Notes: generated from the letters alone by a model not told the origin. A DNA stretch of 32,984 nucleotides from Seison nebaliae (GCA_023231475.1 JALJEE010003233.1:1-32984), one strand, 5' to 3'; shown: positions 1-10,300, counted from the stretch's first letter. Numbers and translations are program-made.

Positions 1-444
1 GGGGGTTTTCGATGGTGACGATTTCAAAAAATCAAACCACGATTTAAAATAATTTACGGTTGATCCGGAAATGCAAAAACACAACTTTTAGAAAATGCTC
101 AATAATTATGTCATAGTTTAATTTTTTTTTTTAATTTTAAATTTTTCTAATGTAATTATACATGCTCTACAAGATAGGCATAAAAGATTTTTTTGATTGA
201 GAAGGATAAAACTTTTAAACGATATTTTCGAAACATGCCGGAGAGAGAAAAATGAACTCTTATGCAAAATGCCCTGTTTATGCATGAAATATTAAAAATT
301 TTTCAAATTTTTTTGCACTATGTTTAAGAGCTTGAATAGGGCTATTTTGTGATATCCACCTTTACAAAAGATACTTCATAGAACAGAAGTTATGACCAGT
401 TTTATAAAACCGTAAAAGTGTCCGATTATTTTAAATTCCTACTG
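1..444. mobile_element. Probable Tc1/mariner-family element, terminal non-coding part
   Basis: No gene is seen here. Read on the minus strand from 444, the DNA begins CAGTAGGAATTT and soon reaches ATCGGACACTTTTACGG. This layout (CAGT start, then a TCGGACAC-type motif) is common in Tc1-like terminal inverted repeats. A TA dinucleotide (445-446) abuts it, as expected for a TA target site. The adjoining 300 bases are AT-rich non-coding sequence like Tc1 subterminal DNA. The other end lies outside the window, so the inverted-repeat partner cannot be checked. An unrelated AT-rich spacer is possible. Confidence 0.4.
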
Positions 445-479
445 TATAATATATGAATATAATTAATAATAAAAATGAA

Positions 480-860
480 TTCGAAAGTATTAGTCATTTA
501 AAAATACGAGCAAATAATGCAATTCGCCGCTATCATTCGAACAAGACAATAGATAATAGAATATGTGTATATGAGGAAAAAAATATGTAGAAGAGACGTA
601 CGTTCGTTAATCTATGAAAACACTTGTTGTAAGTTCAATACGGACATGCTCCAAATGAGTAGTAAGAAATTCTGGAAAGATATTCGAATGTTAACGAATC
701 CAGAAATTCTATTCCTGTCGATATTGGAGAATTTAATAATTTTTTGGAGAAGACAATTTTGAGCTCTCACGAAGTTCCTTATAATTTGAATTCTGAAAAG
801 TGACAGTAACGACCCTGGCGACGTAAATTCGTACCGTGCGATATCTATTTACAGTGGAAT
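480..860 (+). mobile_element. Decayed LINE-like (non-LTR retrotransposon) fragment
   Basis: Three short plus-strand readings in different frames follow one another. 505-587 carries a basic stretch (IRRYHSNKTIDNR). 565-700 contains SSKKFWKDIRMLTNPE. 697-800 contains SIPVDIGEFNNFLEK. The order basic linker, then KKFWKxIxxLT, then IPxxxxEFNNFL matches the region between the endonuclease and reverse transcriptase of many LINEs. Stops and at least two frame changes show it is a fossil. No reverse-transcriptase catalytic motif (YxDD) or poly(A) tail is seen, so the LINE clade cannot be named. Chance resemblance is possible. Confidence 0.33.
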
Positions 861-1258
861 GATTAAACGGATCGAAGTAGACAAATGCATATTGATTTCG
901 TGAGTTCATCCTCTCGTTTTCATCAGTGTGTACCTTAAATTCTGCCACGACCCTGATAGAAAAAAATCAGCCAAGTGCTTTGAGGATTCTTCTCGAGAGC
1001 TACGTTTGAATTGTCCCTGTATGGGAATTTAAAGATTTCTTTTTTCATCTTTTTTTATATATTTTTTATTATTATAGATGTAAATCCCTATAGGGTAATT
1101 GATAAATAAATAGTAAAAAATCACGACATTGGTCGTTGGAAATTAGTTCACAACATCTTGGAATATGATTTTTAAGATTGACTGTAACCAAGTACTCGAA
1201 GGAGAATTGATCTATCAGTTCTCTTGCATTAAATAACCTAGTAGGCTTCGGAAGAGAC

Positions 1259-1333
1259 GTCACCCATTTAGTTCTATTTCGGTGAATTCGTCACCCATTT
1301 CGTTCTATTTCGGTGAATTCGTCACCCATTTAT
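1259..1333. repeat. Left array: 2.4 copies of a 31-bp palindromic repeat
   Basis: Two full 31-base units (1259-1289, 1290-1320) differ at one or two positions, followed by a partial third. Each unit begins GTCACCCATTT and ends TTTCGGTGAATTC. Across each unit junction the sequence GGTGA-ATTCG-TCACC forms a dyad with 5-base arms. The array is the reverse complement of the units at 1945-2215. Confidence 0.85.
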
Positions 1334-1472
1334 AAAAATATTTTTGTAGATTTTTTCATGTTTATGGAAATAAATAAACTGGGTTTCAAAAATTTAGAAC
1401 CTATCGAAATACATGTAATAAATTTTAAATAAGCGTGTCATATCTTTAGAAACTTATGGAAAAAACATCTTT

Positions 1473-1676
1473 TTAGCAACAAACTGAACCTTTGTTTTTC
1501 AAGACATCAACTATTCGTCGTGGAAATGAATTAATTAAATTATCATTAAAGTTTTGTTCGATTTTATCCCAACAATACGTCACCCTGGTTTTTAATTCTT
1601 CCACTGTTTGAAATTGCTTAATTTCAGCATAGACATCCCTGCTGAGTCTTCCCCATAATATTTCGATTACATTCAC
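1473..1676 (-). pseudogene. Tc1/mariner transposase, C-terminal remnant
   Basis: About 67 residues. It starts with NVIEILWGRLSRDVY, where the Glu corresponds to the third catalytic acid in the NPIENLWG motif of Tc1 DDE transposases. It ends with NLINSFPRRIVDVLKNKG, the usual SMPRRIxxVIKAKGG ending. The N-terminal helix-turn-helix and the first two catalytic Asp regions are absent. Stop codons lie directly before the NVIE motif, so this cannot make an active enzyme. Confidence 0.8.
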
Positions 1677-1944
1677 TATTTACATATATTCGATTTTAAA
1701 ATTTTATAATAACTAGAAACCATCAAGAAATACTTTTTAAAGCCAACATTTGTTACTATGCAACTAAATTTAAGGCAAATTTTATACCATCGCTAATAGG
1801 TAGAATTATTTCCTCATCAGATCAGAATTATCATTTCATCAGCTTTCCAATAAATCGTTAAATTAAAATGTTATTAAATATAAATCTTTATTATTTTTTC
1901 CATTACTTATATTGACTGCGATAAAAATTTGAACGATTATAATT

Positions 1945-2215
1945 ATGGGTGACGAATTCACCGAAATACGACTAAATGGGTGACGAATTAACCGAAATAC
2001 AGCTAAATGGGCGACGAATTCACGACGAAATATGAGTAAAGGGGTGACAAATTCACCGTTTAGCAAAAAATACGCAAAATTTAACGTTAAATTTTTTTCT
2101 TGGGTGAAGAAATCACCGAAATACTCTAAAAGGGGTGACGAAATCACTATTTTATGGGTGACGAAACCACCGGTTTTCACTTAAAAATTATAGGGTGACG
2201 AAATCACCGTGTACC
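1945..2215. repeat. Right array: about eight decaying copies of the 31-bp palindromic repeat
   Basis: Copies start near 1946, 1977, 2008, 2041, 2102, 2133, 2155 and 2193. Each carries (T/A)GGGTGACGAA followed by TCACC or a variant. The first three have near 31-base spacing; later ones diverge in sequence and spacing. The core GGTGA-CGAAT-TCACC is a dyad, best kept in the first copy and in the last one (GGTGACGAAATCACC). A separate 20-base perfect palindrome (AAAATTTAACGTTAAATTTT, 2076-2095) sits between copies four and five. Confidence 0.85.
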
Positions 2216-2997
2216 AATAGTTGATTGAATGAGATAACGCGAATCAAATATTTGTCTTTCTTTTTTTTTGACATCAAATCTTTTATGATGATGATCTGTT
2301 TCATTTCATTCAGTTTAGAAGAACGCTAATATGTATTAGAATGTTACCATAAAGTGAGAAGCGTTTAAATTTATGAATAAAACATTTTTCTCCATTTCGA
2401 CTATTCCTCATTAATCTCATAGATTACCATGCCATATTGTCTGATTTCGTCCATTAGAGATTATAAGTTTAAAAATGTTTTATACGTCGAACCATGTTGT
2501 AATAATTGATTGATAATACTTAATATTCTTGTTATTTTCATTATCATAATCGCTGTTATATGTTGTAACTGATTATCAATAAAAATCATCTTTTCTCCTT
2601 TGAATTCGTAATCCAATTCATTTATTCTCCTCATCATCTCTTTACTCCTAATCATCTTTTAATATTTCACATCATTTTTCTCAATTCATTTCTTCTTTTT
2701 TTTTTGCTTTGAATGACAGAAGATACAGATAGGCAATTGAGATTATCTTTGGTGGATCTTCTTATCAATGTCAATCTTTTTCTTTCATTCATTCAGTCAT
2801 TCGTTCCTCGCCTATCCCTTCTCTCATTTCAAATTTCTCCTTATTTCTCTTCTTCTTTATTTCAAACAACGTCATTTAATATTCATCCTATAGCCATTCT
2901 ATAATTGTCAAACGATTTTCTGTTTCTTTTCAATTCAATAATCTGAAAATTCAATAATTTATTCATATTCTCTACTTTCACTGTCACTCAATTCTCA
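2216..2997. other. Intergenic stretch, pyrimidine-rich toward its right end
   Basis: No convincing coding region. Short open frames at 2461-2655 (minus) and 2713-2904 (plus) show no recognisable motif. From about 2755 to 2895 the plus strand is strongly C/T-rich, repeating TTCATTCATTCAGTCATTC-like runs. This directly precedes the zinc-finger gene and may be its 5' untranslated or promoter DNA. Confidence 0.4.
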
Positions 2998-3922
2998 ATG
3001 ATGGCCGCTAAAAGAAAAAGTCAACATCCATTCCGTATTGTGGAACAAATACCGAAAAGAAGTTCATTCTCCGAGAAAATGACTGATTTGATGTCACAAA
3101 AACGAACGACCGATGAACAAAATAGAACTGCTTCTTCAACTGGGAATGAACAAGAAACAAATCATGATAATAATAAGAGGAACTTGTTGACTAAGTTGAA
3201 CGAGGAAGATTTGTTGAAACTAACGAGTCTCAACAAAGAAAATAGTTGTCAACTGGAAAATCTTAAATCGAACAACGATTTCTTTTTAAATAATGAAAAT
3301 ATTCAAAAAATGTTTTCAAAAGACTTTCAAAAATTTTTCCTATTCCAATCAATCTTATTAAAATTATCTGAAAATAAAAACCAAATTCATCATCTCAAAT
3401 CAGCGAGTGACGTAGAAACTGGTGGAAATCCAATTTGTAAAAAAAAGCCAAGATTATGTAGTTCACCTGAAAGTTAATAATTTTCATTTTCATTTTTCTC
3501 ATATCTCTTTAATATTAGCAGATGAACGAAAAAATTCTACTTCAGACAAGAACGATAATACAAAAATTGAATTGGAATTCAAATGTCTACCATGTGGAAT
3601 CTCATTTAAAGCGAAACAAACACTGGAAGTGCATCAAAAATATTATTGTGCTTTCCATCCTTCCAATCATGTGAGTAATGATTATTCTTCGAAGAATATC
3701 GATAGAAATAGTAATAGTTCCCCTGCGAAAAATAATGAACAGAAAAAAGTAACTGAACGTAAAGATTCAAATGCTCCACGCCAACAAGTGGATCAGATAA
3801 ATGCAACTTTGATCGCAGTTAGACGTCAATTGAATCTATTGAATGAAAACTCAAAAAATCTCGAAATAACATTGAATAATTTATCAAAACAACTCCAAAA
3901 TATTTTTTCCAGTTCAACTTAA
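2998..3922 (+). CDS. Single C2HC (FOG-type) zinc-finger protein with C-terminal coiled coil
   Basis: Two exons, 2998-3472 and 3519-3922, give 292 residues. The intron (3473-3518) fits as a phase-1 GT...AG; the acceptor is a TAG-CAG tandem, so 3522 is an equally valid exon start. Residues 1-155 are polar and Lys/Asn/Ser-rich without a known fold. One finger follows in exon 2: FKCLPCGISFKAKQTLEVHQKYYC, summarised as C-x2-C-x12-H-x5-C. That spacing is the C2HC type of FOG/U-shaped cofactors, whose fingers bind other proteins such as GATA factors. The last 45 residues are heptad-like (QINATLIAVRRQLNLLNENS). FOG proteins have many fingers, so this is not a FOG orthologue. The function is unknown and probably nuclear. 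It lies tail to tail with the Kazal gene, 53 bases apart. Confidence 0.75.
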
Positions 3923-3975
3923 TTTATTATTTCAATTTATTTTAATGTATAAAAATTTTTGGAAAATATTCCCGC

Positions 3976-5508
3976 TTATTGCCAACAAGCACCATAGCTC
4001 ATAAGCACAATGTGTGCAGTGGGACTTCGACATATTGCTTCATATAAGTGACAATAGGAATTGTACGTTTTATGGTTACTACCACATACTGGAAAGAATA
4101 TTGCAGGACAATGGTAATCACAACTGTTTTTGGTAGTAGTTGCTGTAATTCCTGGAAAGATTCAAGAATCATGTTCTAGGAAATTAGTTTTAGAAAATCC
4201 TAACCTATTCCACTGATTGTTGAAGTTAATGGTTTTCCGTTTTTGGTTGTTGATCCCAAAAATTTCTTTGTACTGGTTTTAATCATTTTCATTGTGCTTC
4301 GATATGTAGGCGTTACTGTCCATGTGATTCCGGTATAATTCTTAATTGTACTTGGGATATAAGGTCTCTTAGTAATACCATCTTTATGAAAGAGTTATCA
4401 AATGAAAATAAGAAACTGTTAACGAGAATTTTGGCAGGGACCACTGTGTAAAATCTTTAAATCGGGTACCGAACATTGTTTTTCAGTATATCTGCAGTAA
4501 TTTGGATATGTATGTCCATCATTGGCACATTGAGGATCATTGTAATTTGAACAATTAAGTTGAGTGCAATTATTATTTAAAACTATATAAGTAAGTAATT
4601 AATTGAATGAGTTCTAGTTCCAATAATTTTAACGTCTTCGACACTCTCCTTCGTGTAATAAATGAATTTTTGAGTCGTAACATTGAGCTGTAAGCAATTC
4701 ACATTTATTACCATATGTCTTATCATCGCTACCACAAACTGGATGATAAATTTCTGTGCAATCTAAATGGCAATCAATTCTAGGAATTGTTCTCTATTGG
4801 AAAGCGTTAATAATTAAGGAATTTTTACGAAATATATAACTTTCGTATAACATTTACCATCGTACAATTTATATAATCCAGGTTGTCCACATGCAGTATT
4901 CTTTAAAATACATTCGTTAGTGTATGTATGTCCGTCACTTGCACAGACGGGTTCATAGACATCGTGGCAGAAAATTTCTTCACACACTTCTTGAGGTTCA
5001 TATGGATCTGTCACATAAAAGGAAGAAGCATAAAAAATAAATATTCATAAGAATAACTACTGTTGCAAGGTAATTTGTGCACCATATACAAAGAAGAATT
5101 TTGACATTGAGCTTTAAATAATTCACAGCGAGAACCAAACGTCTTTCCATTACTTCCACAAACCGGATAATAATATTGAGGACAATGAATTTGGCTACAA
5201 TTATATGCTCCCAGTTTCCTATTTCTGCCTTCAATACATTCTTCGTGACGAATGATTTTCAAATCATTATTTTCCATTTTGGCCTTTACAAAGAAACATA
5301 AATTCTTATAAGTATTTCCATCATTTCCACATACGTGGTGAGTTGTATTAGGACATTTGGTATTTATACCAATAAGGTTCTTCAGTCCATGATTCATATG
5401 AAGTGCTCCATTTTTTCCATGGAGTCCATGCTGTTGTGGCTTTTCAGCATTAACATTGCAGATCAATGCGATTGAACAAAAAACGGATAGTAAAACTAAG
5501 TTTTTCAT
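3976..5508 (-). CDS. Secreted six-domain Kazal-type protease-inhibitor-like protein
   Basis: Six exons on the minus strand: 5508-5061, 5007-4841, 4793-4634, 4582-4424, 4381-4205 and 4151-3976. All junctions are phase-compatible GT...AG, with introns of 42-53 bases. A signal peptide ([21 protein letters not shown]) leads a His/Gly-rich spacer and six Kazal domains. Typical cores are [20 protein letters not shown] and [20 protein letters not shown]. Exons 2, 3, 4 and 6 each hold one domain; exon 5 is a Thr/Lys-rich linker. Domain 1 lacks the first and fifth Cys. The residues two after the second Cys (P1) read Asn, Gln, Asp, Glu, Asn, Ala. None is basic, so inhibition of trypsin-like enzymes is not expected. 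AATAAA sequences lie just beyond the stop (3936-3941). The inhibitory role is inferred from the family; some Kazal repeats are purely structural. Confidence 0.88.
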
Positions 5509-5550
5509 TTTTTTTATTGAAAAATTAAAGATTTAAGAAATAGTTTTCGG

Positions 5551-5560
5551 TATATATAAA
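5551..5560 (-). promoter_or_regulatory. TATA box of the Kazal gene
   Basis: On the minus strand TTATATATAC lies about 44 bases before the ATG at 5508, leaving room for a short 5' untranslated leader. No splice-acceptor-like AG lies between it and the ATG, unlike many other genes here, so this gene probably uses a conventional TATA promoter. Confidence 0.55.
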
Positions 5561-5901
5561 TGCCTAAGAGTTTCAATTATGTAAATAAGGCATTTTACTG
5601 TTGTTCCACAAACAATCATCATTCATTTGGTCATTTCTAAAAATCTATTGACATTCTTTTTAAATTAATCTGTCTACGCATCAACAATGGAGAAGAACCA
5701 AGGAAATTTTTCATGAATCAAGGATATAAGAAAAAAGTTAAATAAACATCTAAATACTTATTACCTTATTTTACACATCATAATATTATCATGTTATTTT
5801 CGGGGGAGTTGTCGAATGAAAATTTTAATTATAATTAGACAAAATGTTTGTATAGTTCAGTAGAACTGAAAAACAAGATATAAAATTAAAATTAAAAAAA
5901 A
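5561..5901. other. Spacer between the protease 3' end and the Kazal promoter
   Basis: AT-rich, no open frame of note and no repeat seen. It must hold upstream control sequence for the Kazal gene and the 3' untranslated region of the serine protease. Confidence 0.4.
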
Positions 5902-7107
5902 TTATTTGCCGATAGTTTGCTTAATCCAATCGATATAGTTCTTTACACGAACATACACTCCCGTTCCATCACAGTTCGATGTTCCCCACGATACGATACC
6001 GTATAACTTCCAAGAAGTTTCTGAATCTACCATTTTTGCATTTTATTGAATTATAAGAATTTATAATGTAACTTTTTTGATAAACGAATGGACCACCGGA
6101 ATCACCTTGACATGCATCTCTAACTTGTTGATTTTTTTTGACGACTAATAATTTTTAATAGAAATGTTTAAGAGAAGACAAGACCTGGAACACCAGCACA
6201 AATCATGTTTTCAGTTATTTGTAATTTGCACTTGTCTTTTCCTTTGGTTGGAACTGCAACTTGTTGTAGTTTTCCTAAATCACCCGACAATGATGTTCCC
6301 ATAGTTTTACCCCATCCTGTCACTATACCCCAACTACCATCTGATAAATCATCATCTGGCAGACAAACAATATTCACTTCCTTATCCAATGTAGCAGGTC
6401 TATCTAATTGTACTAGTGCTAAATCGTGGTTATGTTTTTCGGGGGACGTTCTCGATTTTATATTGTATTTTTCATGCGTTATAATTTTCTTTATTTCAAA
6501 AACTTGTCTATGTTTTTCATCTTTCTTCATTTTCTGGTGCACTCCAAGCATTACTTTCCAGCGAGATTTAGGAATAGAAAACCTAAAAATATAAAATTAT
6601 TAATTGAAAATTTATTATTTCTAAGATAAAGATAATAAAAATAGAAACTCTTTAAAACAATGTGCTGCAGTCAATATCCATTGAGGAGCAATTAATGCTC
6701 CTCCACATTGATAATAACTGAAACTGGTAACACTTCCACGCAACCAAGTTTGCCATGGCCAAGAATGAGGTTTCGCTTCTCGTCCACCAACAACACGACC
6801 AGACCAAGTGGATGGTTTTATTTCAGGTTTCCCACAATTTCCATAATTTGGTGACGTGATTCTGCTTTTCTCAACATTTTCACAAAGTTTCCCACTAAAT
6901 CCATCAGGACATTCACATTTTATAAACAAATAACATTTCCCTCCATTGTGACATGGTTTAAACCAATGACAAACAGCTGGAATTATAGAACCAAAAGAAT
7001 AGAAAGTAAAAGAAATTCATAATAAAAGTTAAACATTCGATATCCCCAATTACTTGTGATAGAATTACCAACAGTAATAATGGTGACGAATAAATGAAAA
7101 AAATCAT
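5902..7107 (-). CDS. Secreted EGF-trypsin serine protease (S1A)
   Basis: Five exons: 7107-7035, 6976-6649, 6582-6185, 6144-6073 and 6026-5902, total 331 residues. The phases fit exactly. Exon 1 encodes a signal peptide (MIFFIYSSPLLLLVILSQV). Exon 2 opens with one EGF-like domain (CHNGGKC...CECPDGFSGKLC), then the activation site R-VVGG and the His motif LTAAHC. Exon 3 has the catalytic Asp in HDLALVQL. Exon 4 has the Ser motif DACQGDSGGP, whose Asp six residues before the Ser predicts trypsin-like Lys/Arg cleavage. Exon 5 supplies GIVSWGT and the C-terminal helix ending DWIKQTIGK. The triad is complete, so an active zymogen is expected. The last acceptor could also be six bases further in (AG at 6022-6021). 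The protease lies upstream of the Kazal gene in the same direction, but their specificities do not match. Confidence 0.9.
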
Positions 7108-7317
7108 TTCTTAATTTTTTCTTGTTTTTCTTTTGTTTTCCTTACAAATTTCTCTTATGAAATAACTAATAAAGAATAATTTGCATAATTATAATTTACG
7201 GTTACAAAGTTCATAAATAAGATAAAAAATGTATTTTTTATTCAAAAATAAATTAAATTAATATGAGTAGGAAGTTCTTTGTATTAAGATGGTTTGGCAT
7301 CAACCCGATTATTCAAA
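7108..7317. promoter_or_regulatory. Spacer holding the CFAP46 poly(A) signal and protease promoter
   Basis: AATAAA on the minus strand at 7242-7237 lies about 76 bases after the CFAP46 stop and is its likely polyadenylation signal. The rest must contain the protease promoter; no clear TATA box is seen. Confidence 0.45.
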
Positions 7318-10300
7318 CTAGGTAAATGGAACACCAACACATATAAATTGTTTATCTTCCTTTTCAGGCAATTTCAATGTAATCGTATTTATTTTAGGTA
7401 CCTTGGGTATTTGAATATCATCCAATTCGGAGACTACTTCTGTCGAAAATGAATCGAACGTAAGTTCAAAATCAAGATCTTCCTCTGTATCATCTTCTTT
7501 TTTACTGCTTTCCATAGTAAGACGAGATTTCCTTGAAATTGATGGTTGTTTCACTTTCGATTGTTTTTCTTTCGGAATATATTCAGGAACATTATCTCGA
7601 CAAAAATTAAGAAATTTATGTTGTTCGTCTTTAAACTGTTTAATGTATTCGGCAAATTCCTCTTCAAATCGCTGAGCCTCTTTACTCCAATCCTCTTTCA
7701 AACTTGTCTGTTTACCAAACTTAATCGCAGAACCGGGACTCCCACCTTTTATTAAGAAATCTAGAAAATTTTAATACAACAAATTGTTCGACATATTATA
7801 AAAGTTTTCTATATAACGATCCACAAAATTTATTCCATTGTTAATTGTATCTTCAACATTTGTAATCGAATAATTTGTGATTGCTGATCGCACACCAGCA
7901 ATTGTCCAAAACAATTGTGCATTATACAATTTATCAAGATTGCACGTTTTCTCTCTAAGAATGAATGATAAAGTTTGAAATACTTCTAATTCATATAACC
8001 TTATTCCATCATCATACATTCCACGATCTTCTAATTGAGGATTTAAATGTGCACTGTTCATTAATACCAAAACTTTAGTTTCTATGTTTATCATATTCAT
8101 GAAATTTATTCAAATTTTCGTTTATAAACTAAGAAATAACTTTGCAGATTACATGTAATGATACTTTCATAAGAATAATATCTCCACAACTTATTGAACA
8201 GGAAAAGGAAGATGAATGATGTTTCCGTGAATATTTTGGTTAGATCTCTTATACTGTAACAATATAATTTATTAGTTCTTCAAACAATTTGAAATTTAAC
8301 CCAGGTAAAATCTTATAGAATCCAGTGTCCTTCGATTCATACTGCCTTAGACTAGACAAAAATTCCTTCATTTGACCATTAATCGGAGCAGACGTGTCTT
8401 TTTGATAACTTCTATCAAAACCACCAAGCGGATCCACTATCCATCCCAATTTTTCGTCTGCTCTTTGCTAAAAAGATTTTAAGAATTATCATTAAAAGAA
8501 ATATATAAATAAAAGAAACGACGTCTTTCGAATTTTTCTTTATCGTCATAGTAGACTTTAAAAATTAAATTTAAAATTTGGAGATAAATTAATTGTTGAA
8601 CTTCATCCTCTTGTTTTGAGTCAGGAATCTTGGGGAATGTTTGGAATCGGTTTAATAAAGTGAATAGAGAGAGATCTCTTGATATGCCTACAATTGTCGG
8701 TTTTAGGAAGGTGTTGATATTCTCAAGAGGCCATTCCATAGTTTCCTTATCCACGAGAAGTATCAAATTGACATCTATAAATATTGTTATGAATAAAAAA
8801 GATTATTATTAAATAAACTATTTTCGTAGCTATCCGGTTGTTTTATTAGAATTGGAGGATCTTTGAACAATGGTAATAATCGTTCGATTTTTTCCTTAAT
8901 ATTTAAAGAAATGGAATAGGTTATTTCTACTGAAGGAGGAGGTCTCTCATTCGCTTGCTTTTCTTTTACTTCTTTCCATTCGTAATTGGGAATTCCATTA
9001 ACAAATGTAGGAACTTCAGGATAATCACCACTGTGCATCCGATCATATTCTGCCGCCAGATCTTGGAAAAGAGCTTTATGCTCTAACGAATTTGAGGGAT
9101 CACCTTTCTTTTTCGTTTCTTTTGTGAAACAGAAAGCGAATTTATCATGCAATGGAGGATCACCAAGTGCTTCATTCAATTGATGTTGAACTTCATTGAA
9201 GGCAAAACTAAAATAATTATTCATTTGACCAACAATATTCTGATAATCTGCTTCGAAATTTATGAATTGTTCTTCCAATATTATTTTATTTAACTGGAAT
9301 ATAGAAAGAAATTGTAATTAGAGAAAATAGGAATTATTAACTAACTTTTGATTCTTCTGTTTCATTCAACATTCTGATAGTATCTTCATTCAATTTCTTC
9401 TTCAAATGAAATGTCCCTAATGCTTTTTTCCAAACTTCAATTTTAGAATTTATCTCTTGTCGTTCATTTGTGGAATACATAACCTTTCGAAATGCACAAA
9501 ATGATTCTTTTAAAAAATATAATACTATTATTGAGTTATACGATTTGTAATTTAACTTTCTTCATTCGAATTTGAAGATGTGTTGAAAGGAGGACGATGA
9601 TAAATTCCAAAAAATAGATAACGATTGTCATGAGAATGTTGAATCTGTAGAATTGTTGCATTATATTTCTTATAGAGATGGGGGAGTAATTTAAGATCCT
9701 TCAAATTTAATGTCGATATTCTCCACAACTAGAAAAAGATTCATAAAAGAATAATCAAAAAATTTTTAATTCGAACTCTTGAATTCAATCTCGCATCTTC
9801 AAGGAATCTTTCTAAACCGTTATGTGTGTTAACCGGAGTAAATTCAACGTTGACGTATCGTCCATAAAATTCACCTGAATAGCCGAATGATATCAAATGT
9901 AAATCCATTCCCATAATCGAATGGAGAATTCGATGGTTGATTGTCGAATAGAGACTTTTCTTCGGTTCATCGAATATTTCATGTAACAATTGCATTTTAT
10001 CCAAACTAACGATTAAAGCTTGATAAATGCTCATGTAGAGTACGGCTAATTTGGGATACTTTTTAAAATGACTTAACAGATGCATTAAATCATAACATAT
10101 CATTTTCATCAAACATTTATCTTCTGGTAATTCCACTACACCTTTCAAATCCACCACCATTTTAACGAAGCATTTCGTTAGACATTCGAATGCAATTAAA
10201 TAAAAGATATGTTTCTGATTCATTGCTATTCTTAACAAACTGGATGAATCATATCCTTTCACACTACTATCAGACAACACTTTTTTTATCGACACCATAC

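Larger units (their letters stand above)
1259..2215. mobile_element. Degenerate Tc1-like DNA transposon bounded by inverted arrays of a 31-bp repeat
   Basis: A transposase C-terminal remnant (1473-1676, minus) lies between two arrays of the same 31-bp unit in opposite orientation (1259-1333 and 1945-2215). Together they look like one unit of about 0.95 kb with long inverted ends made of tandem subrepeats. The coding part before the remnant is too decayed to follow. The arrays could instead be a satellite that the element inserted into. Which of these is right depends on finding other copies in the genome. Confidence 0.5.

Noticed and set aside
733-1263. Minus-strand open frames at 733-948 and 1072-1263
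   Set aside because: No recognisable motif, short, within transposon debris; the first overlaps the LINE-like fragment on the other strand.
1259-2215. Regular 31-bp repeats that could be taken for a CRISPR array
   Set aside because: The units abut with no unique spacers, occur in two inverted blocks around a transposase remnant, and the surrounding DNA is eukaryotic.
3606-3806. Minus-strand open frame within the zinc-finger gene
   Set aside because: It is the antisense shadow of exon 2, which has a clear finger motif on the plus strand.
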